The notes: generated from the sequence alone by a model not told the origin. DNA of 46,009 nt from Eubacteriaceae bacterium (GCA_003446375.1 DMAW01000072.1:1-46009), one strand, 5' to 3'. Shown: positions 23,686 through 32,444, counted from the first letter of the stretch. Numbers and translations are program-made.

Positions 23686-25032
23686 TCAACTTACATCTGA
23701 TTCTCTTCTATAAAATATAAGCCCGAATACCAGCACCCCTAAGGATATCAGCAAATACAGGCCAATGCTGGGGTTTGTAATTCCTCCATAAAGTATAGTC
23801 AGTGAACCTAACATTGCAAATGCAGGCTTAATAAATCTCTTAGAAAAATTCAAGTCTTTGAAATTACGCATATACCAAATATAGAGCATGAAATAAAGTC
23901 CATAAACCATAACTATCGGAATCTCGTCTAAACCTATGAATCTTCCGAAAACCTCATTTAAACTCGCGTTCCACAATGCCAGATATAAAAAAGATACTGT
24001 CCCTGAAAACAAAGCGCCCCTTAGCGGCATGTGAAAAGTTTTGTTTACTATTGAAAGCTTCTTAGGAATCGGTCCCTGACCTCTTATGGCTAGAGAATAT
24101 GGAAGCCTGATATTTGAGAGAACCAGACCGTTTAAAGTGCCCAAGCAAGATATCACTACAAAGCCGGTCAATACGCTTGCTGCCATTTTTCCAAACAACA
24201 TGGTTCCTGCGATGGAAACTGCATTATCCCCTTGTAAAACTATCTGTTCAGTAGGCAAAACCCCTGCTATCCCCATAAAATACATTATATATACCACAAA
24301 TACGATGAACGTTCCCATGGTAAGAGCTTTAGGAAGGTTTTTCTTAGAGTCCTTGATTTCATTGTTGATCGTTATGGCAATTATCCATCCTTCGTAAGCA
24401 AATGCCGTGGCCACAACTGCTGATGCCAAAGTTCCTCCCTTGCTTCCTAGGCTATTAGCTGCTGTTGCAAAATTATCCATAGTCACTCCGTTTGCCAATC
24501 CGTTGAATACCCCGATTATTCCTATAGCAAATAATGGTACAAGCTTTATCACTGTAGTTCCCACTTGAAAATCTCCCGCTAATTTAGGCGCAATAGAATT
24601 GAGCACATATATCAAAAACAGATACACTCCAGCAAGCACCCATGTGGCAGATGAATTCGCAGGATTTTCTCTTCCCAACAAAATCATAGTGTACATGGAA
24701 GATACCCATGCAAGTATTGCAGATAATGGTGAAAAGTAAAGTATCCAGTTAAACCAACCTACCAAATACCCTGCCCTTTTGCCGTATGCAGCTTCAGTAT
24801 AGTCTACTATTCCATTTGCCTTTTCTATCCTTTGAGCGAATTCGGCAAATACCAATGCCCCAAAAATCATGGAAAAAGCTCCTGCTGCCCAAGCCACAAG
24901 AGCTAATATCAAATTTCCCTCTGTCAACATCAAAACATCATCTGCTTTGAAAAACACGCCTGATCCTATTACAACTCCAACAACCATAGCTATAGCTGTA
25001 AAAAGTCCATACTTTTTTTCTAACCCGTTCAA
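23686..25032 (-). CDS. APC superfamily amino acid permease
   Basis: A 448-residue protein with 12 hydrophobic segments. The N-terminus KKYGLFTAIAMVVGVVIGSGVFFKADDVL holds the helix-1 substrate motif (GxxIGSGVF), and FAYEGWIIAITINNEIKDSKKNLPKALTMGT is the helix-6 region and following loop. This resembles LAT/SteT-type exchangers of neutral amino acids; substrate and direction are not determinable. The start is TTG 25032 with GGAGGG 6 bases upstream. Confidence 0.88.
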   Translation of the reverse strand: MNGLEKKYGLFTAIAMVVGVVIGSGVFFKADDVLMLTEGNLILALVAWAAGAFSMIFGALVFAEFAQRIEKANGIVDYTEAAYGKRAGYLVGWFNWILYFSPLSAILAWVSSMYTMILLGRENPANSSATWVLAGVYLFLIYVLNSIAPKLAGDFQVGTTVIKLVPLFAIGIIGVFNGLANGVTMDNFATAANSLGSKGGTLASAVVATAFAYEGWIIAITINNEIKDSKKNLPKALTMGTFIVFVVYIMYFMGIAGVLPTEQIVLQGDNAVSIAGTMLFGKMAASVLTGFVVISCLGTLNGLVLSNIRLPYSLAIRGQGPIPKKLSIVNKTFHMPLRGALFSGTVSFLYLALWNASLNEVFGRFIGLDEIPIVMVYGLYFMLYIWYMRNFKDLNFSKRFIKPAFAMLGSLTILYGGITNPSIGLYLLISLGVLVFGLIFYRRESDVS

Positions 25033-25091
25033 AATCTTCCCTCCCCTAAGTTACTGCAAGGGATATTATACATTAAATCAGCCTGCAGTGA

Positions 25092-25121
25092 GCATAAATT
25101 TAAAATTTTTTAAATTTATGC
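25092..25121. repeat. Perfect AT-rich inverted repeat
   Basis: GCATAAATTTAAAA and TTTTAAATTTATGC form a 14-bp perfect stem around two Ts, overlapping the stop of the J-domain gene. There is no T-run beyond it, so it may stabilise the 3' end or be a weak terminator. Confidence 0.5.
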
Positions 25122-25913
25122 AGCCTGCTTGTACCTGCTTATATTTTCTTCTGTTAAAAATTCATAGGCTTCATTTATCTTTTGAAACATCTTTGTGGCA
25201 TTTTCACTCTTGTTTATATCCGGATGATATTCCTTTGCTTTTTTCCTGTAAGATGACTTTATCTGGCTTGCATCCGATGTGTACGAAACGCCAAGCACAT
25301 CGCAGCTTTTTTCATACTGGTTTCTAAAATCAGATACGCTTGCCGTGCCGTATCCTCCTCCATAACCGGAGTTTTGCCCGTACCCTCCATAGTTTCCGTA
25401 ACCTCCGCTGTACTGATAACCTCTAAAACCTTGCCATTGCTTAAATTGTTCTTCCCACTGCTTTTGCTGTTGCCTCTGTCTTTCTTCCTGCTCTTTTCTT
25501 CTTTTTTCTTCCCATTCGTTTATATAATCCCGGCCGTAAGCTGAAAAGTTTTTATGCTTCATGGATTTTCCCTTGGTCAAGCTATCAGAATAATCAAACA
25601 GATACTCCGTTATCATATGTTTAAGATAGCTTAAATAAAAAACCAACCCTTTTCCTATTTTAGGAAACAAAACCAAAAACAAAAGAGTAGCCATTACATT
25701 GGGATTAAATAAAACATACAGGCCGAAAGGTCCTGCCATCAAGAAAAAAAACATGCAGCCTCCCATTCCGAGTATGGCCAAGAGGCTTTTTGCCAATGAA
25801 TCTATTATATTTGTCACAAAGCTCATTATGGCGATTAAGATTCTTAGCACAAATTCCATCCCGCTGCCTATATAAAACAAAGTTTTTCCGTAAACTCTAT
25901 CAATTAAATTCAT
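25116..25913 (-). CDS. Membrane protein with a C-terminal J-domain
   Basis: A 265-residue protein. Residues 1-105 hold two or three hydrophobic segments (LVLRILIAIMSFVTNIID and CMFFFLMAGPFGLYVLF). A charged Glu/Arg/Gln-rich stretch and a Gly/Tyr-rich linker (GGYGNYGGYG and similar) follow. The last 75 residues are a J-domain (DVLGVSYTSDASQIKSSYRKKAKEYHPDINKSE) with HPD at 230-232, so it should recruit an Hsp70 to the membrane. There is no zinc-finger or client-binding domain of true DnaJ. ATG 25913. It is coupled to a small zinc-ribbon membrane protein upstream, probably a functional partner. Confidence 0.88.
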   Translation of the reverse strand: MNLIDRVYGKTLFYIGSGMEFVLRILIAIMSFVTNIIDSLAKSLLAILGMGGCMFFFLMAGPFGLYVLFNPNVMATLLFLVLFPKIGKGLVFYLSYLKHMITEYLFDYSDSLTKGKSMKHKNFSAYGRDYINEWEEKRRKEQEERQRQQQKQWEEQFKQWQGFRGYQYSGGYGNYGGYGQNSGYGGGYGTASVSDFRNQYEKSCDVLGVSYTSDASQIKSSYRKKAKEYHPDINKSENATKMFQKINEAYEFLTEENISRYKQAA

Positions 25914-25959
25914 TGCTCTTTATCCCCTCAAAATTTTGTCTTCAACAATTATATCTTTT

Positions 25960-26355
25960 TCAAGTTCGTTTTTCAAATTTTGACGAACACTTGGGGCAAG
26001 TTACTATTATCCTTGACTTTCCCTTTGGAGCTCTAAGCTGAGCATTGCAATCAGGGCATTTGAAATACTTGTGGGTCTTTGAATTTGCCAATCTGTTTTT
26101 AAATTTATGCATCTTTGAATAAACAGGGCTCAGAATTATTGCGAATTTGTAGTTTTCTAGTCTTCTCTTTTCAATATCTTTTGAAAACATCCTGTATACC
26201 ACTATTGCCAGAGGCACGTAGCTTAAAGCTATTATCCAGCTCAGCGATGCAATCCTGCCTATCAGCGTCAATAAAATCGATGCCGCCAACATAAAGACAG
26301 AAAGCTGATCCGAACCATACCTTCCCGCCATCAGTTTTTTAATACCGTTCATCAT
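25960..26355 (-). CDS. Small membrane protein with a C-terminal zinc ribbon
   Basis: A 131-residue protein with two N-terminal helices (LSVFMLAASILLTLIGRI and SWIIALSYVPLAIVVYRMF), a basic stretch, then a ribbon built from CPDCNAQLRAPKGKSRIIVTCPKC: two CxxC pairs that should bind one zinc. The ribbon is similar to the C-terminal ribbons seen on many clostridial proteins, with no known function here. It lies 46 bases upstream of the J-domain gene and is likely in the same transcript. ATG 26355 or 26352; GGAGTGGT is upstream. Confidence 0.8.
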   Translation of the reverse strand: MMNGIKKLMAGRYGSDQLSVFMLAASILLTLIGRIASLSWIIALSYVPLAIVVYRMFSKDIEKRRLENYKFAIILSPVYSKMHKFKNRLANSKTHKYFKCPDCNAQLRAPKGKSRIIVTCPKCSSKFEKRT

Positions 26356-26525
26356 ACCACTCCGTTTTGCATTTATTTTTAATCAAATTTCATTCTATAT
26401 TACAACATAAATCTAAAATTAAACTTAATTAATTAGTTTTTTTAATTTAAAGTTTCATCTTGCGTCTTAATTATGCAAAAAAAATTTCCGTAAAGTCAAG
26501 ATATAGTAAATTTTTCGCAATCGAA

Positions 26526-26554
26526 TTGACATAGCACCTTATAAATTATAAAAT
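26526..26554 (+). promoter_or_regulatory. Promoter of prfC
   Basis: TTGACA, 17 bases, TAAAAT. Initiation near 26561 would exclude any start before about 26580. Confidence 0.6.
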
Positions 26555-26599
26555 TTAATGGTTATTTTAAAAAAGCAAATCTATATTAAGGAAGATACT

Positions 26600-28219
26600 A
26601 TGAATACTAAAAACTTAAAATTGATCAAAGAAGTCGACAGACGCCGAACTTTTGCAATCATTTCCCATCCGGATGCAGGCAAGACAACTTTGACCGAAAA
26701 GCTATTGCTCTTTGGCGGGGCGATACGCCTTGCAGGTTCTGTTAAATCCAGGCGAGCACAAAATCACGCAGTCAGCGACTGGATGGAAATAGAAAAACAA
26801 AGGGGTATATCTGTCACCTCTTCAGTATTGCAATTTGAATACAACGATTGCTGTATAAACATACTTGATACCCCAGGACATCAAGACTTCAGTGAAGATA
26901 CATTCAGAACGCTCATGGCTGCCGACTCTGCAGTCATGGTAATCGACTGTGCCAAGGGTATAGAAGCCCAAACAAAAAAATTGTTCCATGTCTGCAAAAT
27001 GAGAGGCATACCTATTTTTACCTTTATAAACAAGATGGATCGAACAGGGAAAGATCCCTTTGAGCTTATTGAAGAACTTGAGCAAGTTTTGGATATCAAG
27101 TCATATCCAATGAACTGGCCTATAGGAAACGGCAGAGATTTCAAAGGCGTCTATGACAGAGAAAAAGAGCAAATCAATCTCTTCGGAGAAGGCAATCATG
27201 GCCAAAGCAAGACCAAAACTGAAAAACTCAACTTTGAAGATCCTTCTCTTTCCCAAATTCTTGGGGCTGATCTTCACAGCCAACTTAAAGATGATATAGA
27301 ATTGTTGGATATAGCAGGAGATGCCTTCAACTTAGATGAAGTCTTAAAAGGAAACCTCACTCCGGTATTTTTCGGAAGTGCATTGACTAACTTCGGAGTA
27401 GAGCCCTTTTTAGAATCCTTTTTAGGTCTCACCACGCCTCCGACACCAAGGGAAAGTAATCTTGGGAAGGTAGATCCTAAGACAGACAATTTTACCGGAT
27501 TTATATTTAAGATACAAGCCAATATGAACCCTACCCACAGAGATCGAATCGCCTTTCTTAGAATTTGTTCCGGTGAGTTCAAGAAAGGCATGAGCGTAAA
27601 CCACGTGCAAGAAAATAAAAAAATCAGGCTTAATCAGCCTCAACAGTTCCTTTCACAGGAAAGGGTCGTAGTAGAAACTGCCTATCCAGGAGATATAATA
27701 GGAATTCACGATCCAGGAATCTTCAAAATCGGAGATAGTCTCTGTGAAAACAACACCCAAGTTCAGTATCACGGCATACCTCTCTTTGCACCTGAGCATT
27801 TTTGCAAGGTTTTCACTAAAAATGCCCTTAAGCGAAAGCAGTTCATAAAGGGCATCAACCAGTTATCAGAAGAAGGTACTATCCAAGTTTACAAACAGCC
27901 AAACATCGGCGTTGAGGAACTGATAATAGGTGTCGTTGGAGCACTTCAGTTTGAAGTCTTAGAATATAGGCTGAAAAATGAATACGGCGTTGATATAATC
28001 ATGGAAAACCTTCCGTATCAGTACATACGATGGATAAACGGGGAAGATTTCAATCCGGAAAAGCTTAGCCTTACCATGGATAGCCTTTTGGTCGAAGATC
28101 AAGACTTAAATCCTGTTGTCCTTTTTATCAATGAATGGTCTATAAGCAGAGTTGCCGAGAGAAATGAAAACGTCAGTCTAAAAGAAATATCATTTAGAAA
28201 TAAGATCATTGCAAAGTAA
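26600..28219 (+). CDS. prfC: Peptide chain release factor 3 (RF3)
   Basis: A 539-residue translational GTPase that ejects RF1/RF2 from the ribosome after termination. G1 is SHPDAGKTTLTEK (residues 22-34), switch region RGISVTSSV, G3 DTPGHQDFSEDT and G4 NKMDR. The EF-Tu-like domain 2 and the RF3 C-terminal domain (QFEVLEYRLKNEYGVDIIMENLPY) follow. Start ATG 26600 (MNTKNLK) has AAGGA upstream; the in-frame ATG at 26558 precedes the probable transcript start. It is monocistronic with a terminator behind it. Confidence 0.95.
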   Translation: MNTKNLKLIKEVDRRRTFAIISHPDAGKTTLTEKLLLFGGAIRLAGSVKSRRAQNHAVSDWMEIEKQRGISVTSSVLQFEYNDCCINILDTPGHQDFSEDTFRTLMAADSAVMVIDCAKGIEAQTKKLFHVCKMRGIPIFTFINKMDRTGKDPFELIEELEQVLDIKSYPMNWPIGNGRDFKGVYDREKEQINLFGEGNHGQSKTKTEKLNFEDPSLSQILGADLHSQLKDDIELLDIAGDAFNLDEVLKGNLTPVFFGSALTNFGVEPFLESFLGLTTPPTPRESNLGKVDPKTDNFTGFIFKIQANMNPTHRDRIAFLRICSGEFKKGMSVNHVQENKKIRLNQPQQFLSQERVVVETAYPGDIIGIHDPGIFKIGDSLCENNTQVQYHGIPLFAPEHFCKVFTKNALKRKQFIKGINQLSEEGTIQVYKQPNIGVEELIIGVVGALQFEVLEYRLKNEYGVDIIMENLPYQYIRWINGEDFNPEKLSLTMDSLLVEDQDLNPVVLFINEWSISRVAERNENVSLKEISFRNKIIAK

Positions 28220-28233
28220 TTGATTTTTAAAAA

Positions 28234-28267
28234 GAGCCTGCCTTAAAATTTAAAGGCAAGCTCGTTT
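28234..28267. terminator. Bidirectional terminator between prfC and the symporter gene
   Basis: GAGCCTGCCTT and AAGGCAAGCTC pair around AAAATTTA with one mismatch. T-runs lie beyond both ends (GTTTTTA on the plus strand, CTTTTTAAA on the minus strand). Confidence 0.8.
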
Positions 28268-29647
28268 TTATATCTCTTCATTTTTATAAATCGATTCATT
28301 ACCCTTTTCATAAAGATCTTCAAAATCATTAACTACTTTGACAACAAGAGAAACCATGCCCAAAAGTGCTATAAGATTTGGTATGACCATAAGCCCGTTG
28401 AAAGCATCTGCAAGCTCCCACACTATCTCCACTTTCATAATTGTTCCTACTACTATGCATGCAAGAACAATCAATCTATATGGCATCAATCCTCTGTTCC
28501 CAAATAAATACCTGACATTTGACTCTCCAAAGTAATACCAACCGATAATGGTTGATAACGCAAAAAAGAATAGACACACTGCTATAAAATACGCTCCGAA
28601 TTCTCCGAAACCATTTACAAATCCTGCTTGAGTCAGAGCCGCTCCAGATAATCCTGTCTCAAAGGCTCCCGTTGTCAATATCACCATTGCTGTAAGGGTG
28701 CACACCACGCCCGTATCTATCACTACCCCCATCATAGCTACAAGCCCCTGTTGTCCAGGATGCCTGACTTTTGCAACTGCATGAGCATGGGGCGTCGATC
28801 CCATCCCTGCTTCATTGGAGAAAAGTCCTCTTGCTATACCATACCTAAACGCCTCTTTTACTGTAACTCCAATAATGCCTCCAGTAGCTGCCTTAGGATT
28901 AAACGCACCATGCACTATCATTTTTAATGAAGGAATTATGGCATCCCAATTGAAAAAAACCACTACCAAGCTTCCAACTATATATATAATCGCCATAAAA
29001 GGAACTATCTTTTCGGTAAAGCTTGCTATCCTTCCTATCCCACCTATAATTATCATTCCTACGATAAAAGCAACCACTAACCCTACAACGATTGAAGGAA
29101 CCCCAAAAGCTCCACTGACTGCTTCTCCTACTGAATTTGATTGAACCATGTTTCCCATAAATCCAAGGGCTAGTATGATCGCAACCGAGAAAAATCCTGC
29201 CAAATACTTGTTATTAAGACCGTCTCTGATGTAATATGCAGGTCCCCCTACCACAGTCCCGTCTTCTCTTTTTCGATATACTTGAGCGAGTATCGCCTCT
29301 GCAAATATAGTTCCCATTCCGAAAAATCCGCTTATCCACATCCAAAATATAGCGCCTGGACCTCCTGCTGCTATAGCAGTAGCCACTCCTGCAAGATTGC
29401 CGGTTCCCACTTGTGCTGCTATGGCCGTTGAAAGAGCCTGAAACGAAGACATGCCATCTTCATTTGCTTTTGAGCTTTTTGTGAATATGCCGGAAAACGA
29501 CTCTCTAAATGCTTTCTTTAATTTTCTGATCTGAATGAACCTTAACTTAAATGTAAATATGACTCCCGTTCCTAAAAGCAAAAACAACATGACAGGTCCC
29601 CAAAGAATGCTGTTTATGCCTGTTACCATTTCGTGAATGCCGCTCAT
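28268..29647 (-). CDS. Sodium:alanine/glycine symporter, AgcS family
   Basis: A 459-residue membrane transporter with about 11 helices that imports alanine or glycine with Na+. Diagnostic segments are FQALSTAIAAQVGTGNLAGVATAIAAGGPGAIFWMWISGFFGMGTIFAEAILAQVYR, GGPAYYIRDGLNNK, and RYGIARGLFSNEAGMGSTPHAHAVAKVRHPGQQGLVAMMGVVIDTGVVC. ATG 29647 follows GGAGGAAGTAAT. A terminator-like hairpin lies right after its promoter (29684-29704). Na+ dependence fits the neighbouring Mrp system functionally. Confidence 0.93.
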   Translation of the reverse strand: MSGIHEMVTGINSILWGPVMLFLLLGTGVIFTFKLRFIQIRKLKKAFRESFSGIFTKSSKANEDGMSSFQALSTAIAAQVGTGNLAGVATAIAAGGPGAIFWMWISGFFGMGTIFAEAILAQVYRKREDGTVVGGPAYYIRDGLNNKYLAGFFSVAIILALGFMGNMVQSNSVGEAVSGAFGVPSIVVGLVVAFIVGMIIIGGIGRIASFTEKIVPFMAIIYIVGSLVVVFFNWDAIIPSLKMIVHGAFNPKAATGGIIGVTVKEAFRYGIARGLFSNEAGMGSTPHAHAVAKVRHPGQQGLVAMMGVVIDTGVVCTLTAMVILTTGAFETGLSGAALTQAGFVNGFGEFGAYFIAVCLFFFALSTIIGWYYFGESNVRYLFGNRGLMPYRLIVLACIVVGTIMKVEIVWELADAFNGLMVIPNLIALLGMVSLVVKVVNDFEDLYEKGNESIYKNEEI

Positions 29648-29683
29648 ATTACTTCCTCCGTCTTATCTTTTATAAAACAAAAA

Positions 29684-29704
29684 AATCGTTCTAATGGAAC
29701 GATT
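29684..29704 (-). promoter_or_regulatory. Terminator-like hairpin in the AgcS leader
   Basis: On the minus strand AATCGTTC pairs perfectly with GAACGATT across CATTA and is followed by TTTTT. It begins only a few bases after the predicted transcription start. No aptamer or T-box fits before it, so it is either a 5' stabilising hairpin or a simple attenuator. Confidence 0.6.
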
Positions 29705-29712
29705 GCTTGGCT

Positions 29713-29741
29713 ATGATAACATAAAAATCCCGTCAATTCAA
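29713..29741 (-). promoter_or_regulatory. Promoter of the AgcS symporter gene
   Basis: Minus strand TTGAAT, 17 bases, TATCAT. Confidence 0.5.
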
Positions 29742-29853
29742 GGTTTTTGGGCTTATATGAATTCCTTTACACTGATTAGAATAATACTAATTTATAAGGG
29801 TATCAATTTAATAGGATGATCTTTATGATAAATATTTTAGAGGAGGTTTTAGC

Positions 29854-30291
29854 ATGAAAAAAATTTTGATTCCAGTTGACGGTTCCAGCTACTCAGTAAG
29901 AGCCGTAAAGAAAGGAGCTGAGATTGCAAAAGCTTTTGACGGCGAAGTTGTATTGTTAAATGTAATCGACATAAAATTTGCAGTTCCAGCTCAGGCTACA
30001 GTGGGCTTTAGCAGTGCATTTGATGTTTTGATGGACAAATCAAGACAAGACTCAAAAAAAATACTTGATGAAGCAAAAGAGCTTCTTAAAGGTGCTGCCA
30101 AAGATATTAAGACGGAAATCATCGAAGGCGACTCTTCTATCAGCATCATCAAATACATCGAAAACAATGATATCGACTTGGTAATAATGGGCTCCCAAGG
30201 AGTCAGTGGAGGACTTAAGGGCTTGCTTATCGGAAGCGTGACCAATCGCGTTCTTCACAACACCCATGTACCGGTTTTGGTAGTCAAGTAA
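29854..30291 (+). CDS. Universal stress protein, UspA family
   Basis: A 145-residue single Usp domain. It opens KKILIPVDGSSYSVRAVKKG, and the ATP-binding loop is MGSQGVSGGLKGLLIGSVTNRVL (G-x2-G-x9-GS, residues 112-134). It ends HTHVPVLVVK-like (HNTHVPVLVVK). It is expected to bind ATP and be induced in stress or stationary phase. ATG 29854 has GAGGAGG 8 bases upstream. It is monocistronic, divergent from the symporter gene. Confidence 0.93.
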   Translation: MKKILIPVDGSSYSVRAVKKGAEIAKAFDGEVVLLNVIDIKFAVPAQATVGFSSAFDVLMDKSRQDSKKILDEAKELLKGAAKDIKTEIIEGDSSISIIKYIENNDIDLVIMGSQGVSGGLKGLLIGSVTNRVLHNTHVPVLVVK

Positions 30292-30304
30292 TAATCATTT
30301 GAGT

Positions 30305-30345
30305 CAGTGTCTTGCGTGGGATCTTAAACCCCACTCAAGTCACTG
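30305..30345. terminator. Hairpin between uspA and the convergent tetR gene
   Basis: CAGTG, CTTG and GTGGG pair with CCCAC, CAAG and CACTG, with two single mismatches. There is no strong T-run on either side. It overlaps the tetR stop codon. It probably ends both convergent transcripts. Confidence 0.55.
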
Positions 30346-30918
30346 GTTCAAAAAAGGATTCTGAGTAAATATCTTGATGATAATCTTTGCAATCTCTTCT
30401 ATCTCCATATCTTCGTCTTTTAACCAGTTATACAGTATATCTATGATCCCCGTTGCCATTGAGCTTAGAATGTACTCCGGTCTCGATCCCATATCCAATT
30501 TGCTTCGGTATAAAATCCACTCGAAACACTCTACTATGCCTTTTTTTAGCTTATTGAAAAAGCATGGACTTCCATATGGAGCCAAAAGGGTCCTTAACAA
30601 ATGTTTGTTTTGAAAATAAAAATCTTTTATTTCATCTAAATCGGTTCCTTCAAGATATTCCCTTCTTATTTTATCGAAATCCATCAAGTGAATCTTAATG
30701 AAGTATTTCTCGATTTCTTCAAAAATAGAGTCTTCTATCTCTCTTAGCATAAAATCTATGTTATCATAATGAAGATAAAAAGTGCTTCTATGCACTCCTG
30801 CTTTTTTGCATACCTGAGAAACAGTTATTTTAGCATAAGGGTTTGCTTCATAAATAGATATATATGCCTCGGCTATTTGTCTTTGTGTCTTCTTTTGTTT
30901 TTCGATATTGTATCCCAT
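30340..30918 (-). CDS. TetR family transcriptional regulator
   Basis: A 192-residue repressor-type protein. The N-terminal helix-turn-helix is AEAYISIYEANPYAKITVSQVCKKAGVHRSTFYLHYDNID, the standard TetR DNA-binding domain. The C-terminal all-helical ligand domain (HLLRTLLAPYGSPCFFNKLKKGIVECFEW) resembles the TetR_C_7/8 type; the ligand is unknown. Start ATG 30918 has AGAGGTG 6 bases upstream; an in-frame GTG at 30927 lies inside that site. It is divergent from the UroD-family gene, which it probably controls through a dyad in the shared intergenic space. Confidence 0.88.
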   Translation of the reverse strand: MGYNIEKQKKTQRQIAEAYISIYEANPYAKITVSQVCKKAGVHRSTFYLHYDNIDFMLREIEDSIFEEIEKYFIKIHLMDFDKIRREYLEGTDLDEIKDFYFQNKHLLRTLLAPYGSPCFFNKLKKGIVECFEWILYRSKLDMGSRPEYILSSMATGIIDILYNWLKDEDMEIEEIAKIIIKIFTQNPFLNQ

Positions 30919-30951
30919 GAAGATCACCTCTATCGATACTTTTCATAATAT

Positions 30952-30966
30952 TGTCGTTTTTCGACA
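30952..30966. promoter_or_regulatory. Candidate TetR operator
   Basis: TGTCG-TTTTT-CGACA, a perfect 5-bp dyad in the divergent intergenic region, 34 bases upstream of the tetR start. Confidence 0.4.
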
Positions 30967-31070
30967 CTTTGTGCAATTTTGTTCTTTAAAGAAATTATAC
31001 AATATTATAAAATTAAATCAACTTAAAATTATATGCAGAGTATTTCATTAAATTCAAAGGAGGTTCGTAA

Positions 31071-32222
31071 ATGGAAATGAATCCGCAAACCAAGGAAAGA
31101 AACGAATTGTTTGAAAACGTTTACGATGGAAGGGTTCCAAAACGCGTCCCAATAATGGTCAATGTAGACAATGCCTTTGCATTGGAATACGCCGGGATGG
31201 ATCTTAGAACAGAGCAGTTCAGCGTCGCAAAAAACTTAGAGGCAATTGACAAAACATCTCAAGATTTCAGCTCAGACGTGGTAATGGGCCTAATGTTCAG
31301 GCTTCCAACCATGTATAAGATCTTAGGTGCCCGCAACTTTGTCATGGGAAGCGACGGCTTTATACAGCACCCAAATGTCCATGGTCTGGAAGTGGAAGAC
31401 TACGACGATCTTATTGCAGATCCCTACAAGACTATTTGGGACAAGGTTCTTCCAAGACAGTACTCAGAACTTTCAAAAGATAAATTTGAATCGGGAAAAG
31501 CTGTTACCAAAGCTTTCTTTCACTTTTTCTCTACCATGGGTGCAGTTGCTCAAGGTACGGCTGAAATAGCAAATAAATATGGCTTATCTACTTATACCTT
31601 GGCAAGTGGTGCTGCTACAGTTCCATTTGACACATTGGCCGATCAGCTTAGATCCTTTACAGGCATTACAGCCGACATACGAAGAATACCGGATAAGGTC
31701 GTAGCTGCTTGCGAAGCGCTTTTGCCCTTGGCAATCAAAACAGGACTTACGCCAACTTCAAATAAATACATACGAACATTCATCCCATTACATATGGGAC
31801 CTTATCTAAGAGAGAAAGATTTTGCCAAGTTTTACTGGCCTACATTCAAAAAGTTCGTCGATGCACTGGATGCAGGCGGTGCAGGATCTAATATATTTGT
31901 AGAGCAGGATTACACAAGATTTTTAGATTACCTCTACGAGCTCCCTGAAGGATGCCTTCTCTTGTTTGAATATGGAGACCCTAAAGAAATCAAAAAGAAG
32001 CTTGGAGACAAGCACATCATATCAGGCTTGTATCCCCTGTCTTTACTTAGAAACGGAACCGAACAGGAATGCATAGATAAGGCAAAGGAGTTGATCGACA
32101 TCCTTGCACCCGGGGGAAATTACATGTTTTCTTTTGACAAATCCATCATCAGGCTAAACGATGTAAATCCAAATAACATGAAAGCAGTTTTGAATTATGT
32201 CAGAGACAATGCAGATTATTAA
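31071..32222 (+). CDS. Uroporphyrinogen decarboxylase (UroD/MtaA) family protein
   Basis: A 383-residue TIM-barrel protein. It starts TKERNELFENVYDGRVPKRVPIM, as in MtaA/UroD-like methyltransferases, and the C-terminal half keeps FIPLHMGPYLREKDFAKFYWPTFKKFVDALDAGG, FEYGDPKEIKKKLGDKHIISGLYP and LAPGGNYMFSFD. No heme genes are near, so a corrinoid methyl-group-transfer role is more likely than heme synthesis. ATG 31071 has AAGGAGG upstream. It is divergent from tetR and followed 12 bases later by a 50-residue ORF and a terminator. The usual corrinoid protein and other partners are absent. Confidence 0.8.
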   Translation: MEMNPQTKERNELFENVYDGRVPKRVPIMVNVDNAFALEYAGMDLRTEQFSVAKNLEAIDKTSQDFSSDVVMGLMFRLPTMYKILGARNFVMGSDGFIQHPNVHGLEVEDYDDLIADPYKTIWDKVLPRQYSELSKDKFESGKAVTKAFFHFFSTMGAVAQGTAEIANKYGLSTYTLASGAATVPFDTLADQLRSFTGITADIRRIPDKVVAACEALLPLAIKTGLTPTSNKYIRTFIPLHMGPYLREKDFAKFYWPTFKKFVDALDAGGAGSNIFVEQDYTRFLDYLYELPEGCLLLFEYGDPKEIKKKLGDKHIISGLYPLSLLRNGTEQECIDKAKELIDILAPGGNYMFSFDKSIIRLNDVNPNNMKAVLNYVRDNADY

Positions 32223-32234
32223 GGAGGTAAAAAA

Positions 32235-32387
32235 ATGAGCAATAAAATGAAATCAGATTATTTTCTTTCCTTTCCCGAAGCGGTAGAGAAATATGGCATT
32301 GAGGAAGAAGCTATTCCTTTTGCCGCCGGAGACTTTCAAAGCGTAGAAGAGATGTTTTTCGCATTCACAATGTTTTTAATAAGCTGA
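32235..32387 (+). CDS. Small 50-residue protein downstream of the UroD-family gene
   Basis: ATG 32235 has AAGGAGG at the proper distance, directly after the UroD-family stop. The product starts MSNKMKSDYFLSFPEAVEKY, continues through an acidic GIEEEAIPFAAGDFQ stretch and ends in a hydrophobic EEMFFAFTMFLIS, with TGA at 32385-32387. A strong terminator begins 11 bases later. I recognise no family. It could be a real small partner protein or the remnant of a longer gene deleted between here and the terminator. Confidence 0.6.
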   Translation: MSNKMKSDYFLSFPEAVEKYGIEEEAIPFAAGDFQSVEEMFFAFTMFLIS

Positions 32388-32397
32388 ATGATTTTTG

Positions 32398-32430
32398 GGA
32401 CGGTAACTTTTGTAGTTACCGTCCTCTTTT
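32398..32430 (+). terminator. Terminator of the UroD-family operon
   Basis: GGACGGTAAC and GTTACCGTCC pair perfectly across TTTTGTA, followed by TCTTTT. Confidence 0.9.
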
Positions 32431-32444
32431 CCTAAGTTATTTAT

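Noticed and set aside
26558..26600. Upstream ATG start for prfC
   Set aside because: It lies at or before the predicted transcription start, has no ribosome site and adds residues not found in RF3.
29642..29853. Glycine riboswitch ahead of the AgcS symporter
   Set aside because: The promoter is too close to the hairpin and no glycine aptamer motifs are seen in this interval.
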